NCBI GenBank assembly: GCA_036320915.1 | Contig: JAXBDG010000001.1 | Coordinates: 4,672,001-4,736,000 of the forward strand | Source: Linnemannia elongata | Taxonomy: Eukaryota > Mortierellomycota > Mortierellomycetes > Mortierellales > Mortierellaceae | Length of the DNA stretch: 64,000 nucleotides | Direction of reading: 5' to 3' | Shown: piece by piece, positions 34,964 through 46,276 of the stretch | How positions within the stretch are numbered: position 1 is the first letter of the stretch | How the letters are laid out: each line of letters begins with the position of its first letter | Notes under the pieces: model-generated | Database searches by the model: none | What the model saw: only the letters and a program-made list of their open reading frames with translations | What the model was told of the DNA's origin: nothing | Position numbers and translations under genes: made by a program

Positions 34964-36755
34964 TCACCAAAACTTCAGTCTGGACGATATCGACCTCGCA
35001 TCCTTGTCGAGGAGTCGCTGGACCTCGGACAGACTAGCCTTTGCCTCCCCACAACCAAACTTGACAGCTTTAGCGAGCCATTCCTTGGCTGTTAAGTAGT
35101 TCTTTTGGACGCCTTGGCCGTGAAGATACATGGAGCCGACTTCATGCTGGGCATCTGAATTATTATGGTTCGCCGATTTGATGAGCCAGGACAGACCCTT
35201 GGAGCAGTCCTGCGAAACACCGAAGCCGTTGAGGTACATGCTGCCTACGATATACTGAGCGTCCTTGAGGAGCCAAGGGAAGGCTGTGCTTTCGCTTTTA
35301 GGTACGCCTAAGCCATTGCAGCACATGTATCCCATGGCGAATTGTGACCAGACATCAACATCCTTGCGGCTGACAGCCTTAGAGAGCCAGTTTAGAGCGA
35401 CGGCTTCGTCCTGCGCCACTCCCCTGCCAGTTAGGCACATGTAACCGATATTGAACTGGGCGGCTGGAAGGCCTTGGTTGGCTGCTCGGAGATACCACTC
35501 CATCGCTTTGTCGTAGTCCTGATGAACACCTTGGCCATTGTTATATAGGCATCCAATACAGAACTGAGCGAAGGCATACCCTTGGTTGGCTGCCATCATG
35601 TACCACTGCATTGCCGCCGAGTAGTCTACTGCTCCATCAAGACCGTAATCATGCACAAGCCCGACATAACACTGCCCTCCCGCATATCCCTGATCTGCCG
35701 CTTTCTTATACCAACTCAATGCTGTCGAATGGTTCCGACCGACTCCAAGTTCCAGACGATAGAGGTGTCCGAGTTTGCACTGTCCTGCTGGGTCTCCTTG
35801 ATCGGCTGCCTTGCGGTACCAGTAGCGCGCCGCCTCAAAGTCCTGCTCAACGCCGTTTCCAGTCCTGTACATGTCTCCTAGCTCGACCTGTGCTTTCGCG
35901 TCACCAAGAGAGGCTTTGAAGACAATGGGCGAAATATCCCTGACAGCGGCAGTGGCGGTGTGGTCCTGAGGAGACCGGTGGCCCTGGAAGGCGCTTATTG
36001 GCTTATCGTTGTTTACTTGTGCACCTATATTCATAGCCATATTGTCATTCTTTGATGCATTTTCTGTTAATTGGTTGGTCCCTTCCTCTTGACCGGCAGC
36101 CGGAACAAATTGAGGTGCCCTGGGTTTAGGTCGAAAATCAGGATGGTCGATATGCGAGTAGTTCTGAATAGCCGTCTCCACCAACCCATACACAGGGTTG
36201 CGTCTGGGGGCGTTAGAAACAAGAGAGGCGGTGGGTTTAAATGTTGTACCCTCCTGAAGCACGTCTCGGGCTGACACTTCCTTGGGGATATCTGTAATCG
36301 TCGTCCGCTGCATAGCCGCCTCCAGGCGCAATAGTGGGTTATCGACAACTATATCTAGGACCGCATCCGGAACTGCTGCAATGCGCAGCGGCTTTAGACT
36401 AGCATTGTTGAACATAAGAATATCAGAGGTTGGCCATCAGTGGTTGCTCCCTTGAAGGCTGCAAGCAAGTTGTTATGTCTCTTCTTACTTTTGCGTGTGA
36501 ATACAATAGCAATTGGGGTACGTACGGCATCAATTCAGCGTCTCTCATAAAGGGAACAACCGTACTCTCATGACGGACATAGAGCGCGTCGGTGAAAACG
36601 AGACGGATGTCGTCCCAAAGCACAAAGTATTCCCCGGTCGCGGGGTTCGAAAGGCAGTTGAAGTTAACTGTTGGAGAAGGCGTTATGGGTGGTAAGTCGA
36701 GTCTGTCCTTGCTGATGGGACGTACAGCCTGGACTTGGGGTTTGATGTTTACCAT
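34964..36755 (-). CDS. Sel1-repeat protein with novel N-terminal module (copy H)
   Basis: Exons 36755-36526 and 36398-34964 (230 + 1435 nt) give 554 residues; splice CC|GTACGT to CTAG|T, phase 2. The module has the substitutions TVNFNCLSNP and YFVLWDDIRLVFTDAL, and LKPLRIAAVPDAVLDIVVDN, which group it with copies M, N and O. The linker island is RNPVYGLVETAIQNYSHID. Between repeats 6 and 7 seven residues are missing (FPWLLKDAQYIVG where others read FPWFLKAARQGLPDAQYIVG), an in-frame 21-nt loss that should distort the solenoid at that point. The tail is complete: RSISSRLKFW. This is the first of the minus-strand block. Confidence 0.87.
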
Positions 36756-37106
36756 CGTTATGAATGTGGCCTTGATGGGGCCTCAAATGCAAGAAGATGT
36801 CGGCAGTTGTTGATTGCGATCGGGATGAAAGAAAACGAAACGGAAAAAAAAAAAGAGATGAGAAAACTCCATGCAGTTGGAAGAGTGGAGGAGGGGAGAG
36901 AGAAAAACACATGACTGTGGCGGTGCGAGATGGCTGAGTCCAAAATTTTTATATCATTGATAACGGTTGTTCAGGAACCATCACTTTTTGTTTCACGCTG
37001 TTGGTCTGGGCTTTGACCAATTGATGGTTCCTGGATATGTACTCTTAAGGCGCGAATGGTGTTCGTGGACAGTGGGTGCGTTATCAAGGCGTTCGAATTT
37101 CGACGG
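36756..37106 (-). promoter_or_regulatory. Family promoter module, copy H
   Basis: Read on the plus strand: the box ATGACTGTGGCGGTGCG near 36910-36926, TTGATAACGGTTG, then TCAGGAACCATCA (36971-36983) and TGATGGTTCCTGG (37022-37034), a 12-of-13 inverted repeat, and the eroded box GGCGTTCGAATTTCGACGGC near 37087-37106. The order is the mirror image of the plus-strand copies, as expected for this gene's orientation. Confidence 0.6.
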
Positions 37107-37216
37107 CGTTGACAATTTGGCACTTCGAAAGTTCAGGACAATTGGTAATAATAACCGAACAGTTGTACTTTTTCGAAGATAAAAAAAAAAAAAAAGAAAA
37201 AGCAGTGACTTGTTTT

Positions 37217-39092
37217 CTACCAGGACCAGAACTTCAGTCTGGAATATATCGACTTATTTTTATTTTTTTCAGTAGCCTTGGCTACCTCTTCATCTTCGTC
37301 AATGAGTTGTTGGACCTTAGACAGGCTGGTATCTGCCGCCTTACATCCAAATTTGGCGGCTTTAACGAACCATTCCTTAGCTGTCAAGTAGTTCTTTGGA
37401 ACGCCCTGACCTCGAAGATACATTAAGCCGATTTCGTGCTGGGCATCTGCATCATTATGGCTCGCCGACTTGGTGAACCAGACCAGAGCCTCCGAGTAGT
37501 CTTGCGGGACATCTTTGCCGTCGCGGTATATCATGCCTACGAAATACTGAGCACTTGGTGACCCTTGACGAGCTGCCATAAGGAACCAAGAGAAGGCTGT
37601 GTTGTTGCTTTTGGGTACACCTATACCTATGAAGTACATGTATGCCATGGCAATTTGGGACCAGACGTCGGTATCCTTGCGGGTGACAGCCTTGGAGAAC
37701 CAGTCGAGTGCAATATTTTTGTCCCGTGAGCCTCCCGTTCCATCGAGGTGCATGAAGCCGATCTTGAATTGAGCGGCTGGAAGTCCTTGCTCGGCTGCTC
37801 GGAGATACCATTCCATCGCTTTGCTGTCATCCTGGTGGACACCTCTACCCCTGGCATATAGGTTTCCGATACTGTATTGAGCGTAGGCATATCCTTGGTT
37901 GGCGGCCATCAAGTACCATTCCATTGCCGCTGAATAATCCACTACGCCAGTAAGACCGTCTTTGTACACAAGCCCTACATAGCACTGCCCTCCCGCATCT
38001 CCCCGGGCTGCTGCTTTCTGGTACCAACTCAATGCTGTGGAGTGGTTCCGATCAACTCCAAGTTCCAGGCGATAGAGGTGCCCGAGGTTGCACTGTCCTG
38101 ACGGGTCGTCTTGATTGGCCGCCTTTAGGTACCAGTAGCGTGCCTGCTGGAAATCCTGCTCAACACCGTCTCCAGTCCTGTGGATGTCTCCCAATTCGAC
38201 TTGCGATTTTGCATCACCCAGAGTGGCCTTAACGACAATGGAAGAAATGTCCCTGACAGCGGCTGTGACAGTGTGGACCTGAGGAGACCGGTGGCTCTGG
38301 AACGTGCTTACTGGCTTGTCGTTGATAAATTGTGCGTTGCCAGTTTCAAGTTCTCTATCGATATTCGATATGTTGGGTGTTGCTTCGTTAAGGTTTCCCT
38401 CTTGCTCAGTGGTTGGGACAGACTGAGGTGCTCTGGGCTTAGGTCGAGAATCAGGATGGGGGATATGCGAGTAGTTTTCCATAGCCATCTCCTCCATTCC
38501 ATCTACCGGGTTGCGTCTTGGGGCATTATAGACAGGTGTGGTGGTAGCTTTCAATGTTATGTCCTCCTGAGGGATGCTCAGATGGGTCTCCTGAACTGTC
38601 GCTTCCTTGGGGGTATCTGCAATCGTCGTCTCCTGCAAAGTCGCCTCTAGGGTCCTAGTCGTCTCCTGACGCACTAACGAGTTACCGACAACAATAGCCA
38701 AGACGACATCTGGAATCGCTGCGATGCGTAACGGTTTCAGACTAGGATTATTAGACATGATAATAACAGATAGTCGTCAATGACTATTTGAATGAAACAA
38801 GTAATTGTTATGTTTTTTTTTTACTTATGCGTGTGAAAACTACAACAAATTGATATACATACGGGATCAATTCAGCGTCTTTCATGAAGGGAACAATTGT
38901 CGCCTCATGGCGGACATAGAGCGCGTCGGCAAAGACGAGAAGGATATCGTCCCAGAGCACAAAGTTTTCCCCGGTCGCGGGGTTCGAATGGCAGTTGAAG
39001 TACACTATTGACGAAGGTGTTGTGGTTGGAGAGTCGAGGTTGTCCTTGCTGACGGGACGTACGGCCTGGACTTGGGGTTCTATGTTTACCAT
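37217..39092 (-). CDS. Sel1-repeat protein with novel N-terminal module (copy I)
   Basis: Exons 39092-38863 and 38741-37217 (230 + 1525 nt) encode 584 residues, the longest copy; splice CCC|GTATGT to CTAG|T, phase 2. The ATG at 39092 matches the family start (MVNI); another ATG three codons upstream is possible. The module reads IVYFNCHSNP and LVFADALYVRHEA, then LKPLRIAAIPDVVLAIVVGN. Extra residues (TRTLEATLQETT) lengthen the start of the linker; the island is RNPVDGMEEMAMENYSHI. Eight Sel1 repeats follow, with a GTGGSRD variant in repeat 5 where GxGVSxD is usual. The tail has an acidic/Lys-rich stretch (DEDEEVAKATEKNKNK) and ends LKFWSW, so the usual stop was lost and two residues were added. 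Confidence 0.86.
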
Positions 39093-39458
39093 CGGTGTCA
39101 ATGTGGCCTTAATGGCGCCCTAGATGCAAAAAGATGTAGGCGGTTGTTGATTGCGATGGGGATGACCGAAAACGAAAACGAAAAAAAAAAGAGAGAGATG
39201 AGAATACCCCATAGAGTTGAAAGGTGGTAAGGATTGAAGAGGAAGTGAGAAAAACACATGACTGTGGCGGTGCGACATGGCCGAGTCAACAAAAAAAATT
39301 ATTTGTCTGAGAAGGGTTGTTCAGGAACCATCACTGTGTTTTACACTATTAAATGAATCTTTGATCTACTGATGGTTCCTGGAATTGTGTTTTAGAGGGC
39401 CTTGATGGCGTTGGTTGACAATGAGTTTACACTCAAGGCGATTGAATTTTGACCGCAT
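39093..39458 (-). promoter_or_regulatory. Family promoter module, copy I
   Basis: On the plus strand: CACATGACTGTGGCGGTGCG at 39255-39274, then TCAGGAACCATCA (39321-39333) and TGATGGTTCCTGG (39370-39382), and GGCGATTGAATTTTGACCGC at about 39437-39456. The A-tract near the gene (about 39181-39190) corresponds to the T-tract of the plus-strand copies. Confidence 0.6.
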
Positions 39459-39508
39459 AGAGAAACTCAAGACCAAAGTGTCTTACAGTAATAAATAAAG
39501 TCTCGATT

Positions 39509-41346
39509 TTACTCTTGAACAAAATAGGGAAGAAAGAGGAGGAGGAGCAGGCAGCACCAAAACTTCCAATCAGATACCGTCGACATTTTTTGGGCTTTGT
39601 AAAGTTCGGTCCTTGCACCTTCGTGCCCGAGTTTGGCAGCCTTAGCGAACCATTTCTTGGCCATCGAGTAGTCCTTTGGGACGCCTAGTCCTTGAAGATA
39701 TATGGAGCCGATTTCGTACTGGGCTTTTGAATCATTAGGATTCCCCAACGCCGACTTGATGAGCCAGGGCAGAGCCTTGGAGTAGTCTTGCGGGGTACCT
39801 AGGCCATTGTAGTACAATTTGCCTACTGTATACTGAGCGTCTGGAAGCCCTTGGTGAGCAGCCTTGAGGAACCAACCAAACGCTGTACTATCGCTTTCGG
39901 GTACACCGAGACCAAAAGCATACATCAGTCCCATGGCCATTTGGGACCAGAAGTCTACATCCTTGCGACTGGCAGCCTTGGAGAACCAGTCGAGTACAAT
40001 GGCATCGTCCGGTGAACCCCGCTCGCCTGATAGGTGCATGCAGCCCATCGATAGCTGGGAAAGTGGATGGCCTTGGTTGGCTGATCGGAGATACCATTCC
40101 TTCGCTTTGTCGTCATCATGCTGGACACCTTGCCCCCCGGCATATAGATCACCGATACAGCACTGAGCGTAGGCATGTCCTTGGTTGGCGGCCATCATAT
40201 ACCAATCCATTGCCGCCGAGTAGTCCACTGCACCAACAAGACCGAGCTCATGCACAAGCCCTACATAGCATTGCCCGTCTGCATCTCCTTGGTATGCCGC
40301 TTTTTTGTACCAACTCAATGCTGTCGAGTGATTGCGATCGACTCCAAGTTCCAGACGATAAAGGTGTCCGAGGTTACATTGTCCTGCCGGGTTTCCTTGA
40401 TCGGCTGCCTTGAGGTACCAGTAGCGTGCCTCATTAAAGTCCTGCTCCACACCGTCTCCGGTCCTGTACATGTCTCCTAGCTTGACCTGTGATTTGGCGT
40501 CACCGAGAGAGGCTTTGAAGACAATGGGCGAAATGTCCCTTACAGCGGCAGTGGCAGTGTGGTCCTGAGGAGCCTGGTGTCTCTGGTAGTTGTCTGGTGG
40601 CTTGTTGTTGGTCGATTGTGCGTTGTCATATACTGACTCGGTATTTATATTTGATGCATTGAGTATTGCCTCGTCGGCGTCCTCCTCTTTCTCGGCAGTC
40701 GGAACAAAATGAGGTATTTTGAGCTTAGGTCGAACACCAGGATCGTCTAGAAGCGAGTTGTTATCCAGAGCGATGTCCTCGAATCCATACACCGGGTTGT
40801 GTCTAGGGGCGTTAGAGACAGGGTCGGTGGTGGTGGTGTTCAATGCTGTGTCCTCTTGGGGGGTATCCTGAACCGCCGCTTCCTTTAAGGTGTCTGTTAG
40901 CGTCGTCTGCTGCAGAGTCGCCTCCAGGCGCACTAACGGTCTGTCGACAACAACATCCAAGACCACGTCTGGAATCGCTGCAATGCGCAATGGTTTCAAG
41001 CTAGCTTTTTAGATACATAAAAGCTGTTGTTGATCAACAATGGCTCACTGTAGCAAGCAATCACTATGTTTCCCCGTATCACTGCGTGTAAAAATAATAG
41101 CAATTGAATTACGTACGTCACCCAATCGGCATCTTTCATGAAAGGAATCATTTTCGACTCATGACGGAGATAGAGCGCATCGGTAAAGACGACACGGATA
41201 TCGTCCCAAAGGACAAAGCTCTTTCCAGTCGCGGGGTTTGAATGGCAGTCAAAGTGCACTGTTGGCGCAGACGTTATGGTGGGTGAGTCGAGGTTGACTT
41301 TGCTCACAGGGCGAACAGCCTGGACTTGGGGGTTGATGTTTACCAT
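39509..41346 (-). CDS. Sel1-repeat protein with novel N-terminal module and hydrophobic C-terminal extension (copy J)
   Basis: Exons 41346-41117 and 41000-39509 (230 + 1492 nt) encode 573 residues; splice GAC|GTACGT to CTAG|C, phase 2. The module is canonical (VQAVRPVSK, TVHFDCHSNP, VLWDDIRVVFTDAL, LKPLRIAAIPDVVLDVVVDR). The linker island has drifted (HNPVYGFEDIALDNNSLLD, then DPGVRPKLKIPHFVPT), as in copy K. Eight Sel1 repeats follow; repeat 8 has an insertion (SALGNPNDSKAQYE). The family stop after KFW is replaced by TGC, and the frame runs on through CCLLLLLFLPYFVQE before TAA. The added 15 residues are strongly hydrophobic and could act as a tail anchor, or may simply be neutral read-through. 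Confidence 0.86.
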
Positions 41347-41700
41347 CGTTGTGAATATGGGCCTTGATGTGGTGCTAGATGCAAAAGGGTGTTGGTGGTT
41401 GTTGATGGCGATGGGGATGGACGAACAAAATAAAAACAAAAAAAAAAAAAAAAAAAATAGATGGAATACCCCATGAGGTTAAAGGTTGGAAGATGAGAAG
41501 AGGGGAAGGGGGTGGGAAGGGGGTGGGAAGGGGGGAGGAGAGAAAAACATCTGACTGTGGCGGTGTGACATGGCCCGAGTCCAATTTTTTTTTTTTTTTT
41601 TGTATCTATGAAAAAAGGCTGTTCAGGAACTATCACTTTGTTTCAAACTATTAAATGCATTTTTGATCAAGTGGTGGTTCCTGGCTTTGAGTTTTAGAAG
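41347..41700 (-). promoter_or_regulatory. Family promoter module, copy J
   Basis: On the plus strand: an A-tract at about 41439-41457, the box CATCTGACTGTGGCGGTGTG at 41548-41567, and TCAGGAACTATCA (41623-41635) paired with TGGTGGTTCCTGG (about 41671-41683), one mismatch per arm. The GCGGTCAAAATTC box is not recognisable. A purine-rich triplication of GGGGGTGGGAA type lies at about 41502-41533. Confidence 0.55.
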
Positions 41701-42070
41701 GAGTTGATGGCGTCGGTCGATAATAAGTTTACCATCAAGGCGTTAGTCTGACTACTAGAGTAGGTAAATGCACCGTTATTTATTTCATGAACATGAAAAG
41801 GCAAAACAACGCGGAAAAAACAAGAACTCCTTTTAACCAAAAATCCAATCTGAACGCCACCATTCTTTTACCATATCAACACACACATAATCCACCAACG
41901 ATATTATACACACCGTATTGCTTTAAGCCAACAACATCATAGCTCAAAATAACCTGACCAAGGCGTCAATACAATACTTTCTTCTTTCAAAAATGTAAAG
42001 GAACAGTAAGAAATAAAAGAAACACCAAAAAAGAAATAAACTTGGACAGCATTGATAACATCGGGATATT
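41701..42070. other. Intergenic region between copies J and K
   Basis: This is the 3' flank of copy K. Residual family sequence after the premature stop of copy K can be followed only briefly. No gene is supported. Confidence 0.4.
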
Positions 42071-43788
42071 TTAAAGTTGGAGCTTGGCACCTTCGTCCCC
42101 AAGCTTGGCAGCCTTAGCGTACCACTCTTTGGCCTTCGAGTAGTCCTTTGGAGCGCCTTGACCCTGAAGATACATGGAGCCGACGTCGTTCTGAGCACGT
42201 ATTACATTATGGTTCGCCGACTTGATGAGCCAGCCGAGAGCCTCGGAGTAGTCCTGCGAAACACCGAAACCTTCGCGGTACATGCTGCCTACTGTATTCT
42301 GAGCGAATGGCAACCCCTGAAGAGCAGCCTTGAGGTACCAAGCAAAGGTTGTGCTTTCGCTTTGGGTTACACCGAGACCACAGAGATACATTATTCCCAT
42401 GGCCGTTTGGGACCAGACGTCGACATTCTTGCGGCTGGAGGCCTTTGAGAACCAGTCGGCTGCAATGGTTTCGTCCCATAGAACTCCGCTGCCATTCAGG
42501 TACATGCAGCCCATCATGAACTGGGCGGCTGGAAGGCCTTGGTCGGCTGCTCGGAGATACCATTCCATCGCCTTGTCGTAATCCTGCTGGACACCTTGGC
42601 CATTGTCATATAGGCTTCCGATAGAGCACTGAGCGTAGGCATATCCTTGGTTGGCAGCCATCTTGTACCAGTTCACTGCTGCCAAGTAGTCCACTGCACC
42701 AACAAGACCGTACTCATGCACAACCCCTACATAGCACTGCCCTTCCGCATCTCCCTGGTCTGCTGCTTTCTTGTACCAACTCATTGCTGTCAAGTGGTTC
42801 CTATCGACTCCGAGTTCCAGACGATAGAGATGTCCGAGGTTGCACTGTCCTGCCGGGTTTCCTTGACTGGCTGCCTTGCGGTACCAGTAGTGTGCCGCCT
42901 CGAAGTCCTGCTTAACGCCGTCTCCAGTCCTGTACATGTCTCCCAGCTCGACTTGTGATTTTGCGTCTCCGAGGGTGGCCTCGACAACGATTAGAATAAA
43001 GCCGGCAAAAGCGGTATGGTCCTGAGGAGACTGGTAGCTCTGGTAAGTGCTTTCTGGGTTGTTGTTAGTTGATTGAGCTTTGTTATATACTGGCTTGTTG
43101 TTTATATTTGACGCGTTGCGTGCTGCCTCATTGGCGCTCTCCTCTTTCTCGGCAGTCGGAACAAAATATGGTGCTTTGGGTCTTGGTCGAAAATTAGGAT
43201 CGTCGATCAGCGAGTTGTTATCCAGATCGGTCTCATCAATTCCGTACGCCGGGTTGTGTTTAGGGGCGTTAGAAACAGGGGTGGTGGTGAGGTTCAATGC
43301 TGTGTTCTCTTGACGGGTATCCTGAACTGTCGCTTCCGTTGGGATATCTGTAACTGTCGCCTCCAGGCGCACCAACGGTCTGTCGACAACAATATCCAAG
43401 ACCACGTCTGGAATCGCAGCAATGCGCAACGGCTTCAAGCTAGTATATTAGGTATGCAAAAACAGTTGGTGGTAAACAATGGCTCATTGTAGCAGGTAAG
43501 TGTTATGTTTCCCGCGTATCCATTGCGTGTGAATAAAATAGCAAGTTGAAGTACTTACGGCCTCAGTTCGGCATCTTTCATGAAGGGAAGCACTTTCGCC
43601 TCATGACGGACATGAAGCACATCGGCAAAGATGATACGGATATCGTCCCATAGGATAAAACTCTCTCCAGTCGCGGGGTTTGAATGGTAGTCGAAGTACA
43701 CTTTTGGCGTAGGCGTTAAGGTTGGGGAGTCGGGGTTGTCCTTGCTCACAGGGCGCACGGCCTGGACTTGGGGTTTGGTGTTTTCCAT
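42071..43788 (-). CDS. Sel1-repeat protein with novel N-terminal module, truncated tail (copy K)
   Basis: Exons 43788-43559 and 43439-42071 (230 + 1369 nt) encode 532 residues; splice CC|GTAAGT to CTAG|C, phase 2. The module has KVYFDYHSNP, where the family Cys is Tyr, ILWDDIRIIFADVL, and LKPLRIAAIPDVVLDIVVDR. The linker island is HNPAYGIDETDLDNNSLID, closest to copy J. The lead-in to the repeats is damaged (HTAFAGFILIVVEATLGDAKS). Eight Sel1 repeats are present, but the protein stops at GAKLQL, before the helix and the LKFW end seen in nearly all other copies. No inverted-repeat element is found upstream. The gene may be functional but is one of the more eroded complete copies. Confidence 0.84.
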
Positions 43789-44010
43789 CGTGGTCTTGAT
43801 GGGGCGCTGGATGCAAAAGGGTCTCCAGTTGTGAGATTAAGAGTCGGGGTTTTGTGAATGACAAGGTGATGAACAAAGACGAATCCGAGAAAAAAAAAAA
43901 AAAAAGAAAAAAAAAGTAAAGATGAAGAAGCCCCATGGTGTTACGTTGCAAAGGAGGAATAAACCCATATGGCAAAGTCAAAATTTCAGGAGTGAACTGA
44001 GCTTCCTTTG

Positions 44011-44049
<39 letters not shown>

Positions 44050-44434
44050 GCATTCACTCTGGCATTTTTTATGTTCATATAGGGCTGAAAATAGATGTCA
44101 TGGGCAACACTGTACGACTTTATTCACTAGGAAAAGATGGACGATCTCCCACGTTGTCTGTGCTTCAAGGCTATGAGGGGTAGTAAGTCTTGGTCTCGTT
44201 TTCCTTGTTGAATGCTTTTTTTACAAGGCAGACCAGCAAGATTTCGTTGTACCTTTTTGAAAGTAGTGAACCTTTCTTTCTCCCTTTTGCTCGCCCTCTG
44301 TTATCTTTTTCTTCTTCAGCAAAACCTTCAACCGCGTCAAGTAACACAACGCCAACATTCACAACAAACAATAAGCAACACAGACACACATTTCACACGT
44401 CCTCTACCAACCACGACACGCAAAAAAAGTCAAC
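43789..44434. other. Intergenic region with CT microsatellite
   Basis: It holds the upstream region of copy K and of the small secreted gene on the other strand. There is an A-tract at about 43890-43905 and a (CT)n run at 44012-44046. The Sel1-family inverted repeat and CATGTG box are absent, unlike at most other copies. Confidence 0.45.
44012..44046 (+). repeat. (CT)17 microsatellite
   Basis: About 17 uninterrupted CT dinucleotides, between the start of copy K and the small secreted gene. Confidence 0.9.
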
Positions 44435-44940
44435 ATGCATTTCTCAACAATCACAACATTCATTACTGCCCTTATCCTCACCGTCAGTAGCATCACTATC
44501 GTCTCAACCCAGAAAATAAGTTCAGAGAGCTGCAAACATGTGTGTCCCAAAAGGCTGCCACAATGGAATCACCTACCTGCGATTTCCGTGACGCTAAACT
44601 GGCTCCTTTTCCACTGCTGGGTTCATTGCACACTTACCCAATTTTATCCTACCTCTACCCACTTGACCACCGACATTGCGTGAGTTCGAAGCTGTGTTAA
44701 ACCTGTTGGATGGCCTTGCTGCTGATGTTTCTCTTTTCTATTAGAAAATCTCTACTATCAAAGGTAGCGGGGCCTGTGCTGCCGTGACTGCATTTGGCAC
44801 CTACTCCTGGCCCAACCCTACTTTCGACAGGTGGTATAACTTCCCCCAATGATTCTGGCTCCCTTATGGGATGTACCTCTTCAACGGTCCTTGCTGGGGC
44901 TGCTGTTGCCGTTGCGTCAATCTTTGTTATTATGATATAA
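44435..44940 (+). pseudogene. Decayed small secreted, GPI-anchor-type protein gene
   Basis: A clear signal peptide begins at 44435 (MHFSTITTFITALILTVSSI). Soon after, coding similarity moves to another frame at about 44516, giving a Cys-containing region (LQTCVSQKAATMESPTCDF) up to CATTGC at 44674-44679. A good intron follows (donor 44680, acceptor TTAG at 44741-44744). The next exon reads KISTIKGSGACAAVTAFG. A second frame change at the CCCCC run near 44847-44851 leads into a Ser/Gly stretch and a C-terminal hydrophobic tail (VLAGAAVAVASIFVIMI) ending in TAA at 44938-44940, typical of GPI signals. As written it needs two frame corrections, so it is either a pseudogene or contains homopolymer sequencing errors. 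Function unknown. Confidence 0.5.
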
Positions 44941-45106
44941 TATGATCCATCGCCATTTCTGCACTAAATACTCGTGCTGTAACAGTCGTGCAGATTTGCG
45001 TAACTCCAAAGGTGAAACAGCGACTGTCCCCACAAAATTAAAAAAATAAATCTCGGGCAGTAAAAAGGGAAAAGAAAAAGAAGGGCAACACAATTGAACA
45101 TTAGAA

Positions 45107-46276
45107 CTATTCGATGGACTTTAATAACAACGATTGAGGTCGAGGCATAGCCTTATCACTAGTATGCTCTCTTCTATACCTAAGGTGCTGCTGAGCCGGC
45201 ACATGTCCATTCTCAGCCGCTTTAAAGTACCACTCCACCGCCTTGCTCTCGTCCTTGGGTACTCCTTGTCCATACTCAAACATCCGCGCGATGCTGTACT
45301 GTGCTCCGGCGTAACCTTGTCTCGCTGCCTTACGGTACCATGCCATTGCCTTCAAAAAGTCTTTGCTCACACCTAGGCCATGGTGGAATAGTGATCCAAT
45401 GTTCCATTGTGCTGTTGGGTCTCCTTGGTTGGCTGCTTGTATGTACCATTCCATAGCTCGCTCATAGTCCTGTGGGACCTCCTCGCCTTCCTTGTACAAC
45501 TCTGCGATGCTGATTTGAGCAGTTGCGTCGCCCAGGATGGCTCTGTTGAAAATGTCCGTGATGTCCTCAGCTGGTGGGCACTGAGGGACACGAGGCAACT
45601 TCTTGTATAGGTCATTGTTCGTGCTATGGAAGCTTGAACGATTGCTGTTGTTGCCGTTGAGTTGTGATGCGTGAGGCATAGACATGGGTCGATGTTTTTG
45701 TGAGGGATGGTATTCCGGACTCCGTTTGATCAAATCCCTAATAGGCGAGGGTGTTGGGTTGAACGCGTCCAGCTCTGGGAGACCTGGCTGTCCTTCAATC
45801 ACGACTTCCAGTATAGAGTTTGGAGCAGCCAAGATCCTCCTGGGCTCAAGGCTACATGTATGACCAATTGTGAAATAATAAAAAAAAAAAAAAAAGGGTT
45901 ATGACCGCGCTTCTTCTCTCTTTAGGCCGCTACAGCTGCAAAAAAAGTACGGGGGGAAGACATACGTTCGAAAGTCGCTCCCCTTCAAGAATGACAGCAC
46001 TTTAGCCTCGTGGCGAACATAGGATGCATGCTTGAAGACAGAGAGGATATCTTCCCAGAGTACAATGTCCTTTCCGGTGATGGTGTCCGAGTGACTTGCT
46101 ATGTATACAGTATCCGAGGGAGGAACGGAGGAGATACTGAAGCGGTGGCTGCTGCTGTACAGTGGTCGGACTGCTTGGGCGCGTTCTGGAGTCGTTCTTG
46201 TATGTAGTATAGGTTGTGTAAGCGAGAGAGAAGGGTTGTATATGAGAGATGGTGAAGGAGTGATTCTTGATGCCAT
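45107..46276 (-). CDS. Short Sel1-repeat protein with divergent N-terminal module (copy L)
   Basis: Exons 46276-45966 and 45851-45107 (311 + 745 nt) give 351 residues; splice AAC|GTATGT to GTAG|C, phase 2 at the same codon as in the rest of the family. Exon 1 is longer because of an extra Ser/Pro/Thr-rich N-terminus (about 33 residues) before AQAVRPLYS. The module is TVYIASHSDT, VLWEDILSVFKHASYVRHEA, then LEPRRILAAPNSILEVVIE. The linker is short and lacks the conserved island. Only three full Sel1 repeats plus a capping part follow, with near-consensus units (QDYERAMEWYIQAANQGDPT). There is no LKFW tail; the end is QSLLLKSIE. No inverted repeat or CATGTG box is seen upstream. It may be the least derived relative of the family. 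Confidence 0.84.
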
